Origin: Virgisporangium aurantiacum
GTDB taxonomy: Bacteria > Actinomycetota > Actinomycetes > Mycobacteriales > Micromonosporaceae
Reading direction: 5' to 3'
Length of the DNA: 64,000 bases
NCBI RefSeq assembly: GCF_016863635.1
Contig: NZ_BOPG01000057.1
Span: 1-64,000 of the forward strand
The notes under the pieces: generated by a model
What the model was told of the DNA's origin: nothing
The model's database searches: none
Seen by the model: the letters and a program-made list of their open reading frames with translations, nothing else
Position numbers and translations under genes: made by a program
In this document: in pieces, positions 8,858 through 17,405 of the stretch
How the letters are laid out: each line of letters starts with the position of its first letter
How positions within the stretch are numbered: position 1 is the stretch's first letter

Positions 8858-8869
8858 GGTAGTTGCCTG

Positions 8870-8911
8870 ATCATGGACTTCACTCTCCGGTGGAGTCCAT
8901 GATTTCTTTTT
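8870..8911 (+). terminator. Hairpin terminator ending the Ter operon
   Basis: Arms 8870-8883 and 8890-8903 (ATCATGGACTTCAC and GTGGAGTCCATGAT) pair over 14 bp with one mismatch or wobble around a 6-nt loop. They are followed by TTTCTTTTT. This is a textbook intrinsic terminator, which is uncommon in such GC-rich genomes. The stem shares its ATCATGGACT core with the other long palindromes in this window. Confidence 0.85.
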
Positions 8912-9131
8912 GGCATGTCTGGTTTGGGGAACCTTAGGCGCCCCTGAAGGTTGGCGGTGTCGGCTCGCACCGATGTGCCCGAGTCCGGTACGAACGGTAT
9001 TGGTGACAGGATATGGACGGGACACGACGCCGCGACGCGGGCCGTACGTTCCCACACAGGAGCAGCGGTCTGGTTGGGGAGCCGAGTCCCCCGACCATCG
9101 ACCGCGGCATGGTCAAACTGACGACGAGTCG

Positions 9132-11879
9132 GTGAATCCGGGCTATCCGGGCTACCCACCGCGAGCCGGCGACGACCCGGGGCAGCGCCCCGGACGCGGC
9201 CGGCGCCGGGCGCCGGAGGTGCCCCAGCAGCGGCCGGCGCTGGAATCGGGCTACGGCGGCGGTGCCGCCGGGTACGGCCAGCAACCGGACTACGGCGGCC
9301 GGGGACAGTATCCGGACCGGCCCCGCCAGAGCGAGGCCGGCGGCTACGAGCGCGGCTACCCGCGGCCCGACCAGACCGGCGGCTTCCCCCGCCCCGACAC
9401 GACGGGCGGCTTCCCGCGCCCGGACACGGCGGGGGGCTTCCCGCGCCCGGACACGGCGGGGGGTTATGTCCGGCCCGACCAGGCGGCCGGCTACCCGCGT
9501 CCGGATCAGACCGGCGGGTTCCCCCGCCCGGACGTGACCGGCGGCTTCCCGCGTCCGGACACGACCGGTGGGTTCCCGCGGCCCGGCGCCGGCTCCACCG
9601 GCCAGTTCCGCCGCCCCGACCCGGGCGACCACCGGGCCACCGGCGAGTTCCGCCGGCCCGACCAGACCGGCCAGTTCACCCGGCCGGACGCGGGCTACCC
9701 GGCGGCCGGCGGCTACCCCGCCACTCCCGGCTATCCGACGTCCGGCGGCAACGCCGGCTACCCGACGTCAGGCGGCAACGCCGGCTACCCCACCTCCGGT
9801 GGCAGTGCCGGTTACCCCGCCGCCGGCGGCGGTGCCGGCTATCCCACCTCCGGCGGGAATGCCGGCTACCCGACCTCCGGCCATCCCGCCTCCGGCGGTG
9901 GTGCCGGATACCCGCGGCCCGACCAGACCGGCGGCTTCCCCCGCCCCGACACGACCGGCGGCTTCCCGCGGCCCGGCGCCGGCTCCACCGGCCAGTTCCG
10001 CCGCCCCGACCCGGGCGACCATCGGGCCACCGGCGAGTTCCGCCGCCCCGACCAGACCGGCCAGTTCACCCGGCCGGACGCGGGTTACCCCCGGCCCGAC
10101 CAGACCGGCGAGTTCCGCCGGCCCGGCGGCCGGTCGCCGGACGGCCTGCCGACCGCGCCCGTCTACCAGGACCCGGCCGGCTACCAGGGCCAGACCGGCT
10201 ACGGCACGCCACCGGTGTCACCCGCGCCCGCGGGCGGTCGCGGCGGCCGGCGACGCGCCGACACCCGCACCGGCTGGGGTCGGGACACCACGGGTCAGCA
10301 GATCCCCGTGTCACCGGCGCCGGCGGGCGAGAGCGCTCCGGCGTGGGCACCCACCGGAGCCGGCGCGCCGGCCTGGGCGGGATCCGCCCGTCCCACCGGT
10401 TCCGCCTCGGTGACCGACACCAACGGCGGCCAGCGCTGGACGGGTAGCGGCACGACCACCGTCCCCGCCGCCCGCACCGCCACGCGGACCGAGGCCCGGC
10501 CCGACTCCCGGACGGACAGCCGCACCGAGGGCCGCCCGGTACCGGCGAGCGAGCCGCCGCCGTCGCAGGCCGCACGCAACACCGCGCGCCGGGTGATCCT
10601 GACGCTCTGGTTCGCCGGCCTGTCGTTCCCGGCCCTGCTCTGGTGGCAGCACACCACCGCCCTCGACGGCACCGGGGCGATCCTCGTCGCCGCCGGCCGG
10701 CTGACCGGCCTGGTGGCCGGCTACACGCTGCTCACCCAGATCGCGCTCATGGCCCGCCTCCCCGGGCTGCAGCGGGCCGCCGGCGCGGAACGGATGCTGA
10801 AGTGGCACCGCGACATCGGTGCCCTGGTCGTGGTCGCCACGATCGCCCACGCTCTGCTCCTCATCGAGGGATACGCGATCTTCAGCGGCGACGGCCCCGT
10901 CAAGGAGGGCCTGCGGCTGTTCAACGACCAGGCCGACATGGTCGGCGCGTTCTCCGCGGCCGCCATCCTGACCGGGCTCGCGCTGCTGAGCATCCGGCAG
11001 CTGCGCAAGATGATGCCGTACGAGGCGTGGATCTGGATCCACCGCAGCGCCTACGTGGTGCTGTACCTCGGCTACGCCCACCAGTTCAGCGCCGGTGAGG
11101 ACATCGGACAGGGCGCCGGCAAGATCTACTGGATCGGCCTGCACGTCCTGGTGATCGGCACCGTGGTCTGGGGACGCATCGGCGTGCCGCTGCTGATCAA
11201 CATGTACCACCGCGTGCGGGTCGCCGAAGTGGTCGACGAGGGCGGCGACACCGTCTCGATCTACCTCAGCGGCAACCGGCTCGACCAGCTCGGCGCCCGC
11301 TCCGGCCAGTACCTTCGGTGGCGGTTCCTGCAGGCCGGGTTCATCTCCCAGTCGCACCCGTTCTCGCTGTCGGCGCCGCCGAACTCGCACTGGCTGCGGA
11401 TCACCGCGAAGGCGGTCGGCCGGTTCACGTCCAAGCTGCCCGAACTGCAGCCGGAGACGCGCGTCTGGGTGTCGGCGCCGGAGGGCGAGCACACGCCGGC
11501 GTCCCGCACGATGACGAAGGCCGTGCTGATCTCGGCCGGAAGCGGCATCGCGCCGGCCCGGGCCCTGCTGCCCGAGCTGCCCGGCGACACCGTGGTCGTC
11601 TACCGGGCGAGCACGCCGGAGCAGTTGGTGCTGCGCGCCGAACTGGAGGAGATCACGCGGGCGCGCGGCGGCAAGGTGCACGTCGTCACCGGCCGGCGCG
11701 ACGAGTCCGCTCCGAAGAAGCTGCTCACCTCGTGGGGGCTCGCCGACCTGGTACCCGACATCACGATGCGGGACATCTACCTGTGCGGCCCGCCGGAGTT
11801 CGCGAAGGCCATCGTCACGGCACTGCGGCCGTTGAACGTCCCGAAGCGCCAGATCCACGTCAGCGCGTTCGAACTGTAA
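9132..11879 (+). CDS. Ferric-reductase-like transmembrane flavoprotein with long repeat N-terminus
   Basis: A 915-residue protein. Residues about 75-340 are disordered repeats of the GGFPRPDTT / GYPTSGGNA type. Residues about 485-690 are hydrophobic helices of a ferric-reductase-like (FRD/NOX) haem-binding domain, with histidines in KWHRDI, AHALLL, WIHRSAY and YAHQF. The rest is an FNR-type module with FAD-binding HPFSLSAPP and NAD-binding SAGSGIAPARAL and LCGPPEF. It likely passes electrons from NAD(P)H across the membrane to the FMN-binding protein encoded 20 bp downstream. GTG 9132 is chosen because third-position GC falls sharply upstream of it. GTG 9003 and ATG 8910 are in-frame alternatives, so the exact start is uncertain. 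Confidence 0.82.
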   Translation: MNPGYPGYPPRAGDDPGQRPGRGRRRAPEVPQQRPALESGYGGGAAGYGQQPDYGGRGQYPDRPRQSEAGGYERGYPRPDQTGGFPRPDTTGGFPRPDTAGGFPRPDTAGGYVRPDQAAGYPRPDQTGGFPRPDVTGGFPRPDTTGGFPRPGAGSTGQFRRPDPGDHRATGEFRRPDQTGQFTRPDAGYPAAGGYPATPGYPTSGGNAGYPTSGGNAGYPTSGGSAGYPAAGGGAGYPTSGGNAGYPTSGHPASGGGAGYPRPDQTGGFPRPDTTGGFPRPGAGSTGQFRRPDPGDHRATGEFRRPDQTGQFTRPDAGYPRPDQTGEFRRPGGRSPDGLPTAPVYQDPAGYQGQTGYGTPPVSPAPAGGRGGRRRADTRTGWGRDTTGQQIPVSPAPAGESAPAWAPTGAGAPAWAGSARPTGSASVTDTNGGQRWTGSGTTTVPAARTATRTEARPDSRTDSRTEGRPVPASEPPPSQAARNTARRVILTLWFAGLSFPALLWWQHTTALDGTGAILVAAGRLTGLVAGYTLLTQIALMARLPGLQRAAGAERMLKWHRDIGALVVVATIAHALLLIEGYAIFSGDGPVKEGLRLFNDQADMVGAFSAAAILTGLALLSIRQLRKMMPYEAWIWIHRSAYVVLYLGYAHQFSAGEDIGQGAGKIYWIGLHVLVIGTVVWGRIGVPLLINMYHRVRVAEVVDEGGDTVSIYLSGNRLDQLGARSGQYLRWRFLQAGFISQSHPFSLSAPPNSHWLRITAKAVGRFTSKLPELQPETRVWVSAPEGEHTPASRTMTKAVLISAGSGIAPARALLPELPGDTVVVYRASTPEQLVLRAELEEITRARGGKVHVVTGRRDESAPKKLLTSWGLADLVPDITMRDIYLCGPPEFAKAIVTALRPLNVPKRQIHVSAFEL
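9360..10130 (+). repeat. Coding repeats: GGFPRPDTT and GYPTSGGNA units
   Basis: Tandem imperfect units of about 27-30 bp encode GGFP-RPD-TT type peptides (about 9360-9590 and 9910-10110). A second array of about 24-27 bp encodes GYPTSGGNA peptides (9700-9900). A larger block, from the GGFPRPGAGSTGQF segment through the RRPDQTGQFTRPDAGY segment, occurs twice (about 9570-9693 and 9956-10088). The repeats stay in frame with the flavoprotein, so they are protein-level low complexity and a likely site of length variation. Confidence 0.85.
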
Positions 11880-11899
11880 GCCGGAGGGCTCGATCCACC

Positions 11900-12355
11900 A
11901 TGCGTCGTGCAGCAATCGCGATCCTCGGCACCGCCGCGGCCACCTCCCTGCTGGTCGGCATCAAGGCGCAGGCCGGTTCGGACACGCCCGACCCGGTCGC
12001 CCAGGAGGAGCCGGCCGGGTCCGGACCGGCGTCGCCACCGGCGTCGGGTGCCGCGCCGGCGACCGGCAAGTCGAGCGCGCCGCCGGTGAACGCGGGCGGC
12101 GCGCCGAAGAAGATCGTCGGCAAGACCGTGAACACGCCGTACGGCGCGGTCACGGTGACGGTGACGGTCACCGGCAACCAGATCACCGACGTCACGGCCA
12201 AGCTGCCGAACACCGGTGAGAGCGCCGGCGCCGGTCCCAAACTCAAGGAGCAGGCCCTGCAGAAGCAGAGCGCCGACCTCGACGCGGTCAGCGGCGCGAC
12301 CTACACCAGCGACGCCTACGCGGAGTCATTGCAGTCGGCGCTCGACAAGCGGTAG
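11900..12355 (+). CDS. Exported FMN-binding domain protein
   Basis: A 151-residue protein with an N-terminal hydrophobic stretch (about residues 4-20) that would act as a signal or anchor, an Ala/Pro/Ser-rich spacer, and a C-terminal FMN-binding domain as in NqrC/RnfG. The flavinylation motif SGATYT is at residues 131-136; by analogy with NqrC the last threonine would carry FMN by a phosphoester bond. GGAGG at 11883-11887 precedes the ATG. It sits between the membrane flavoprotein and the ApbE gene whose product would attach its FMN, so it probably works as an extracytoplasmic one-electron carrier. Confidence 0.88.
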   Translation: MRRAAIAILGTAAATSLLVGIKAQAGSDTPDPVAQEEPAGSGPASPPASGAAPATGKSSAPPVNAGGAPKKIVGKTVNTPYGAVTVTVTVTGNQITDVTAKLPNTGESAGAGPKLKEQALQKQSADLDAVSGATYTSDAYAESLQSALDKR

Positions 12356-12358
12356 TCC

Positions 12359-13129
12359 ATGCTCCGGAGCGCGACCGGCCTGCGCCGGGTCGAACAGATC
12401 ATGGGGACGGCGATCAGCCTGGAGATCGCCGGCACCGTTCCCGCCGACGAGGCCGGCCGCCTCGCCGACGAGGTGTACGCCTGGATGCGGCTCGTCGACG
12501 ACACGTTCAGCACGTACAAGGACGACAGCGAGGTCACCCGCCTGCACACCGGTGACCTGGCCGCCGACGACGCCTGCGCCGACCTCCGGGACGTGTTGGC
12601 GGTCTGCGCCGACCTGTGGCGCGACACCGACGGCTACTTCGACGTGTACGCCACCGGCCGGCTCGACCCGTCGGGGTACGTCAAGGGCTGGGCGGCGCAG
12701 GTCGCCTCGGACCGTCTGATGGCCGCCGGTGCCACCGACCACAGCGTGAACGCCGGCGGCGACGTGCGTGTCCGCGGCTGGTCGTCGACCGGTGAGCCGT
12801 GGCGGGTGGGTGTGCGTCACCCCTGGGACCCGGCGGCCGTCTGCTTCGTGCTCGCCGGCACCGACCTCGGCATCGCCACGTCCGGCACGTACGAACGCGG
12901 CCTGCACGTGGTGGACCCGCGTCGCGGCGGCCCGGCGACCGGCCTGCGCTCGGTCACCGTCACCGGACCGGACCTCGGCCGAGCCGACGCGCTCGCGACC
13001 GCCGCGGTCGCGATGGGCCCCGCCGGCCTGGAGTGGTTGGCCGGGCTACCGGCGGGGTACGAGTCGGCGGTCGTCACCGATGACGGCCGGTTCTTCCGGT
13101 CCGACGGCCTGCCCGAGCAGGTCGTTTAG
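12359..13129 (+). CDS. apbE: FAD:protein FMN transferase (ApbE family)
   Basis: A 256-residue ApbE-family protein, shorter than the usual 300-350 residues. It shows the family signatures MGTAISLEIAG near the start, NAGGDVRVRG in the middle, SGTYERG, and a HVVDPRRGGPATG segment replacing the commoner HIIDPxTG. The enzyme moves FMN from FAD to a threonine in a SGATxT target, here the protein encoded immediately upstream. It starts 4 bp after the previous stop and no strong signal peptide is evident, so a cytoplasmic enzyme acting before export, or an undetected anchor, are both possible. Confidence 0.87.
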   Translation: MLRSATGLRRVEQIMGTAISLEIAGTVPADEAGRLADEVYAWMRLVDDTFSTYKDDSEVTRLHTGDLAADDACADLRDVLAVCADLWRDTDGYFDVYATGRLDPSGYVKGWAAQVASDRLMAAGATDHSVNAGGDVRVRGWSSTGEPWRVGVRHPWDPAAVCFVLAGTDLGIATSGTYERGLHVVDPRRGGPATGLRSVTVTGPDLGRADALATAAVAMGPAGLEWLAGLPAGYESAVVTDDGRFFRSDGLPEQVV

Positions 13130-13249
13130 TACCGTTGCGAACCCGTGCCCTGATCAAATGTGGGCAAATTACAGTCGTCAATGGGAAGATGACCGGGGCT
13201 GGTCACCCCGTGCCACCATGTGCGGGGTGCGGCGCATGGGGGTGAGGCC

Positions 13250-14386
13250 GTGATCGCGCTCGACGTACCGCTTGCCTGGACGCCCGGCGAGCAGACCGAG
13301 GTGCCGGTGACGATCGTGTACGCGATCATCACGGGCAGCGGTCTGGTCGTCGTGCTCGGTACCGGTCTGGTCGCCTGGTGGCTCAACCGCCGGGCCCGGC
13401 GCCGCGAGGCGGGCCTCCTCCGCGTCCCGAAGCCCCGGCGGGCCCGGCGGGTGAAGGCGGCCGCGGCGGCACCGGCCGAGCGCCCCGACATCGAGGGCGC
13501 GGCCATTCCCGGTCCCGTCGAGGTGGCGGCGGCGCCCTCGGTGCCCCTCCCCCGCCAGCCCCTGGCGTTCGACCTCGACCGCCCGTCGGTCCGGCGGACG
13601 CCCGACCCGCGCTGGGTCAACGAGGCCAGCGGCGAGTACGTGCAGATGCGGGCCGCAACCGCCCGCGCGCACACGGTCGCCCGGCAGGCCCGCAACCACA
13701 GCCAGGAGGCCAGCAGCGTGCTCGACACCGCCGAGCGCGTCTACGAGGAGGCGCGCCAGGCGCACGCCGAGTCGCTCGCCGCCACGCCCGAGCCCGTCGC
13801 GTCCCATGGCTCCGACGCCGACCGCGACGTGGCGCGGGCGGCGCTCGACGCCTATCGTCGCGGTGAGCTCTCGGCCGAGGACCTGCGCAAGGTCTGGTAC
13901 GGCACCAGCGGGTGGGACACCCGGCACGACGAGGCCGAGCGGCGCATCCGCGAGCACCGCGCGGCCGAGATCCACGCCCGGCAGGAGTACCACATCGCGC
14001 TGGCCCGGGCCCGCTCCGCCCGCCAGGCCGAGTACGTGGCCGAGGTCGCGGTCCGCGCGCTGGGCGCGGAGACGGCCGCGGCGGCGAACGAGCTGGCCTC
14101 GGCCCACGACACCTCCCGCACCAAGCGCAAGTGGCTCCGCAACCGGCCCGAGCCCACGGCGGCCGCGAACAACGGCGCGAACAACGGCGCGGCGAGCAAC
14201 GCCGCCAGCAACGGCGCGGCGAGCAACGCCGCCAGCAACGCCGCCAGCAACGCCGCCAGCAACGCCGCCAGCAACGCCGCCAGCAACGCCGCCAGCAACG
14301 CCGCCGCACCCGCAACCGCCCGGCCCGGCACCGCCGGATCCGCCGCCACCGCGAGGCCCGGCACCGCCGGGGCCACCGCGGTTTGA
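13250..14386 (+). CDS. Membrane-anchored protein with helical middle and SNAA repeat tail
   Basis: I do not recognise this 378-residue protein. It has one membrane segment near residues 20-40 (VYAIITGSGLVVVLGTGLVAWWL) followed by a basic stop-transfer stretch. A proline/alanine-rich spacer follows. The middle (about 125-295) is a long, charged, heptad-like helical region. The tail is repeated SNAA/NNGA followed by TAR-PGTAG units. GTG 13250 follows GGGGTGAG; GTG 13220 is an alternative start. The most likely picture is an N-terminally anchored protein with a coiled-coil cytoplasmic body. The TTG of a possible longer lactonase start overlaps its stop. Confidence 0.6.
   Translation: MIALDVPLAWTPGEQTEVPVTIVYAIITGSGLVVVLGTGLVAWWLNRRARRREAGLLRVPKPRRARRVKAAAAAPAERPDIEGAAIPGPVEVAAAPSVPLPRQPLAFDLDRPSVRRTPDPRWVNEASGEYVQMRAATARAHTVARQARNHSQEASSVLDTAERVYEEARQAHAESLAATPEPVASHGSDADRDVARAALDAYRRGELSAEDLRKVWYGTSGWDTRHDEAERRIREHRAAEIHARQEYHIALARARSARQAEYVAEVAVRALGAETAAAANELASAHDTSRTKRKWLRNRPEPTAAANNGANNGAASNAASNGAASNAASNAASNAASNAASNAASNAASNAAAPATARPGTAGSAATARPGTAGATAV
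14160..14305 (+). repeat. 12-bp tandem repeat coding for SNAA
   Basis: About ten imperfect copies of AGCAACGCCGCC encode Ser-Asn-Ala-Ala; the first few are variants giving NNGA and SNGA. The last seven are almost identical at the DNA level, which suggests recent slippage expansion. Confidence 0.85.
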
Positions 14387-14406
14387 GCTCCCGCCGTTAC
14401 GATTCG

Positions 14407-15279
14407 GTGGTGCTGCGTGAATCGACGGCCGAGATCTTCGTCACGGCCGGTGCCCACCTCGCCGAAGGCCCGGCGTGGAACTCGTCCGCGGGCTGTCTCG
14501 GCTGGGTCGACATCCTCGCCGGGAAGGTGCACCTCACCGAGGCCGACGGCACCGCCCGCGCCGAGTTCACCCTCGACCGGCACGTCGGTGCGGCGCTGCC
14601 GGCGGAGGACGGCACGTACCTGGTGGTCGTCCGCGACGGGTTCGTCCGGCTCGATCCGGCCACCGGCGCCGTCTCGCCGCTGCTCGAGGTGCTCGGCGAC
14701 CGCCCCGACCTCAGGTTCAACGATGCCAAGGCGGATCCGCGGGGACGCGCGTTCGCCGGCACGATGAGCTACACCGACGGCGTCCGGGGTCAGGGGACGC
14801 TGTTCCGCCTCGACCCCGGCCCCGCCGCGACGCCGGTGCACGGGCCGACCTCGTTGTCGAACGGCCTGGGCTGGAGTCCCGACGGAAAGACCATGTACTT
14901 CATCGACACGTCCGCCGGCACGGTCACCGCGTTCGACTACGACGTCGACACCGGAACGCCGCACGACCCGCGGGTGCTGATCGAGGTCCACCATCCCGAC
15001 GGCATGTGCGTCGACGACGACGGCGGCCTGTGGGTGGCGCTCTACGGCGGCTGGGCGGTGCACCGCTACACCCCCGCCGGCGGGCTCGACACGGTGATCA
15101 AGCTGCCCGTCGCCAACGTCACGTGCTGCGCGTTCGGCCCGGGCGGGCGGCTGTACATCACCACCGCCGACAACGGCCTCTCCCCCGCCGACCAGGAGCG
15201 GCAGCCGTTGGCGGGATCGTTGTTCGTGGCCGAACCGGGTGTGAGCGGCCCGGCCGCCGTCCCCTGGCACTCGGTGTAG
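14407..15279 (+). CDS. SMP-30/gluconolactonase family protein
   Basis: A 290-residue six-bladed beta-propeller lactonase-like protein. Metal-binding signatures are the early glutamate in LAEGPAWN, the asparagine in RFNDAKADPRG, NGLGWSPDG with its conserved Asn, and the late aspartate in HHPDGMCVDD. Such enzymes hydrolyse sugar lactones or related esters using a divalent metal. GTG 14407, GTG 14410 and TTG 14383 (which overlaps the previous TGA) are all possible starts and none has a strong ribosome binding site. It ends 3 bp before the response-regulator gene, so it may share a transcript with it without being functionally related. Confidence 0.85.
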   Translation: MVLRESTAEIFVTAGAHLAEGPAWNSSAGCLGWVDILAGKVHLTEADGTARAEFTLDRHVGAALPAEDGTYLVVVRDGFVRLDPATGAVSPLLEVLGDRPDLRFNDAKADPRGRAFAGTMSYTDGVRGQGTLFRLDPGPAATPVHGPTSLSNGLGWSPDGKTMYFIDTSAGTVTAFDYDVDTGTPHDPRVLIEVHHPDGMCVDDDGGLWVALYGGWAVHRYTPAGGLDTVIKLPVANVTCCAFGPGGRLYITTADNGLSPADQERQPLAGSLFVAEPGVSGPAAVPWHSV

Positions 15280-15282
15280 CCG

Positions 15283-15945
15283 ATGCGCGTGCTGCTGGTG
15301 GAGGACGACGTGCGGGTCGCCGCCGCGGTGGCGTCCGGGCTGCGCAAGCGCGGCTACGAGGTCGACTGCGCCGGCTCGATCGCCGAGGCGTTGGAGGCCG
15401 CGCCCGTCGACATCGTGCTGCTCGACCTCGGCCTGCCCGACGGTGACGGCATGGACCTGTGCCGCATGCTCCGCGCCCGGCAGCCCGAGGTGGGCATCAT
15501 CGCCGTCACCGCCCGGGGCGAGGAGCGCGACCGGGTCACCGGCCTGCTCACCGGCGCCGACGACTACGTCGTCAAGCCGTTCTCGATGGCCGAGCTGCAC
15601 GCGCGGATGGCGGCGGTGCTGCGCCGGGCGTCCCGGTCGGCCCCGGCGACCCAGCAGGTCGACATCGGCGGGCTCACCATCGACTTCACCGCCCGCCGGG
15701 TGCTCAAGGGCGGCACCGAGGTGACGCTCACCCGCAAGGAGTTCGACATCCTCGCGGCGCTGGCCCGCCGGCCCGGCATGGCCGTGGGCCGCGACCGCAT
15801 CATCATCGAGGTCTGGCAGACGTCGTACGTCGGCCCGCACGTGCTCGACGTCCACATGGCCGCGTTGCGCGGCAAGCTCGGCGACCCCGGGCTGGTGCAG
15901 ACGGTTCGCGGAGTGGGATACCGCCTGAGCACTGAGCCTGCCTGA
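15283..15945 (+). CDS. OmpR/PhoB-type response regulator
   Basis: A 220-residue two-domain regulator. The receiver shows the acidic pair in VEDD, the phospho-acceptor aspartate in VLLDLGLPDGDG, and the conserved lysine in VVKPFSMAEL. The C-terminal winged helix (about 130-218) ends with the family's RGVGYRL motif. The histidine kinase gene downstream is its obvious partner, but that gene carries a frameshift. Confidence 0.93.
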   Translation: MRVLLVEDDVRVAAAVASGLRKRGYEVDCAGSIAEALEAAPVDIVLLDLGLPDGDGMDLCRMLRARQPEVGIIAVTARGEERDRVTGLLTGADDYVVKPFSMAELHARMAAVLRRASRSAPATQQVDIGGLTIDFTARRVLKGGTEVTLTRKEFDILAALARRPGMAVGRDRIIIEVWQTSYVGPHVLDVHMAALRGKLGDPGLVQTVRGVGYRLSTEPA

Positions 15946-15975
15946 TGGGACCTGCCTGATGGGACCCGCCTGATG
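15938..15975 (+). repeat. 14-bp direct repeats duplicating a stop/start junction
   Basis: CCTGATGGGACCTG-like units follow each other at 14-bp spacing and place three CCTGATG sequences at 15941, 15955 and 15969. Only the third ATG (15973) is in frame with the kinase. The pattern looks like duplication of an ancestral TGATG overlap between regulator and kinase, now separating the two by 27 bp. Confidence 0.75.
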
Positions 15976-17405
15976 CGTCGCCGGCTCGCGGCCAGCTACG
16001 TCCTGCTGCTGGTGCTCGTGCTGGCGGCGCTGGAGGTTCCGCTGGCGATCGCCACGGCCAGCAGCAACAGCCAGCGGATCGCGCTCGACCGGCTCGCCGA
16101 CGCCGTGCAGTTCGCGTCGACCGCCGAGACGGCGATGACCAGCGAGGCCCGCAGTTCCGACGACCCGGCCGACCCGTCGCTGGAGGGCAGGCCCTCCAAC
16201 GACGACGACTCGACCGACCCGTCGCTGGAGGGCCTGCGCACGGAACTCGAACGCTACGAGCAGATGTACGGGATCGCCGCGCTCGTCGTCGACCGCGACC
16301 GCAAGACGCTCATCAGCTCGCGTCCCGGCCTGACGCTCGTCTCCGCCGACGCCCGCCGCCAGCGCGACCACGCGCTGGCCGGCGACCAACCCGACGCCTC
16401 CCGGACGTTCTGGCCGTGGGAGGACCGGCCCATGGTCATCGCCGCGCCGATCGGCAGCGGCGGCGAGACGCTCGGCGCGGTCATCACGATCTCGCCCACC
16501 GACCGGCTCCGCGACCGCACCGGCCAGGTCTGGCTGCTGCTCACCGGCGGCGGGCTGCTCGCCCTGGTGGTGTTCATCCTGATGGCGCTGGCGCTGGCCC
16601 GGTGGACGCTCCGACCGATCGCCGACCTCGACTCGGCCGTGCACCACATCGCCGACGGCGACTACGACGCGCGGGTGCCGGCCGCCGGCGGGCCGCCCGA
16701 GTTGCGCCGGCTCGCCACCGCGTTCAACGAGATGGTCAGCACGGTGTCCGACGTGCTGGAACGGCAGCGGGCGTTCGTCTCGCACGCCAGCCACCAGTTG
16801 CGCAACCCGCTCACCGCGCTGCGCCTGCGGGTCGAGGACCTGAGCGAGGCGGTGCCGGGCGAGGAGGGGCGCACCGCCCTGCAGGAGAGACCGACCGCCT
16901 GTCCGAGATGCTCGACGGGCTGCTCGCGCTGGCCAGCGCCGAGAAGGGCAACTTCAGCCTGGAGACGGTCGACGCCGACAACGTGGCGGCCGAGCGGATC
17001 ACCGCCTGGCAGCCGATGGCCGCCCAGCACGGGGCCACCCTGCGCCGGGTGCCGGCGTTGCGGCCGTTGCAGGTCCGGACCGTCACGACCGCGGTCGGTC
17101 AGGCGTTGGACGTGCTCATCGACAACGCGTTGAAGTACGGCGCGACGTCGGTGTCGGTGTGGGTGCGACCGCTCGACGACGGGGTCGCCGTGCACGTGGT
17201 CGACAACGGGCCGGGGCTGAGCGACGAGCAGCGGCAGAAGGCGACGGAACGGTTCTGGCGGGCGCCGACGTCGCAGAACACCGTCGGCAGCGGGCTGGGC
17301 CTGCCGATCGTGGCGGTGCTGGTGGAGTCGTCGGGCGGGCGGCTCGACCTGCGCGCGGCCGACCCGCACGGCCTCGAGGCCGTGCTCTGGTTCCCTATGG
17401 TTTGA
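15973..17405 (+). pseudogene. Sensor histidine kinase with an internal frameshift
   Basis: The first frame (from ATG 15973) encodes a membrane segment, an extracytoplasmic sensor region, a second membrane segment (about residues 178-205), HAMP and the H-box HASHQLRNPLTALRLR, then runs on as non-family sequence to 17133. The frame one base back continues the family exactly: TDRLSEMLDGLLALA, the N-box IDNALKYGA, DNGPGL and GSGLGLPIV, ending at 17405. The switch lies between 16881 and 16893 (CTGCAGGAGAGACCGAC); adding one base would restore a roughly 477-residue OmpR-type kinase. Whether this is a real mutation or a sequence error cannot be told here. The last 11 bp overlap the convergent TAXI gene. 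Confidence 0.85.

Noticed and set aside
9360..10130. Repeat array considered as CRISPR
   Set aside because: The units are directly adjacent, vary in length and stay in the frame of the flavoprotein; there are no unique spacers.
13852..16794. 980-codon open frame on the minus strand
   Set aside because: It runs antisense through the lactonase, regulator and kinase genes. Codon positions match the mirror of those genes, and the translation is low-complexity.
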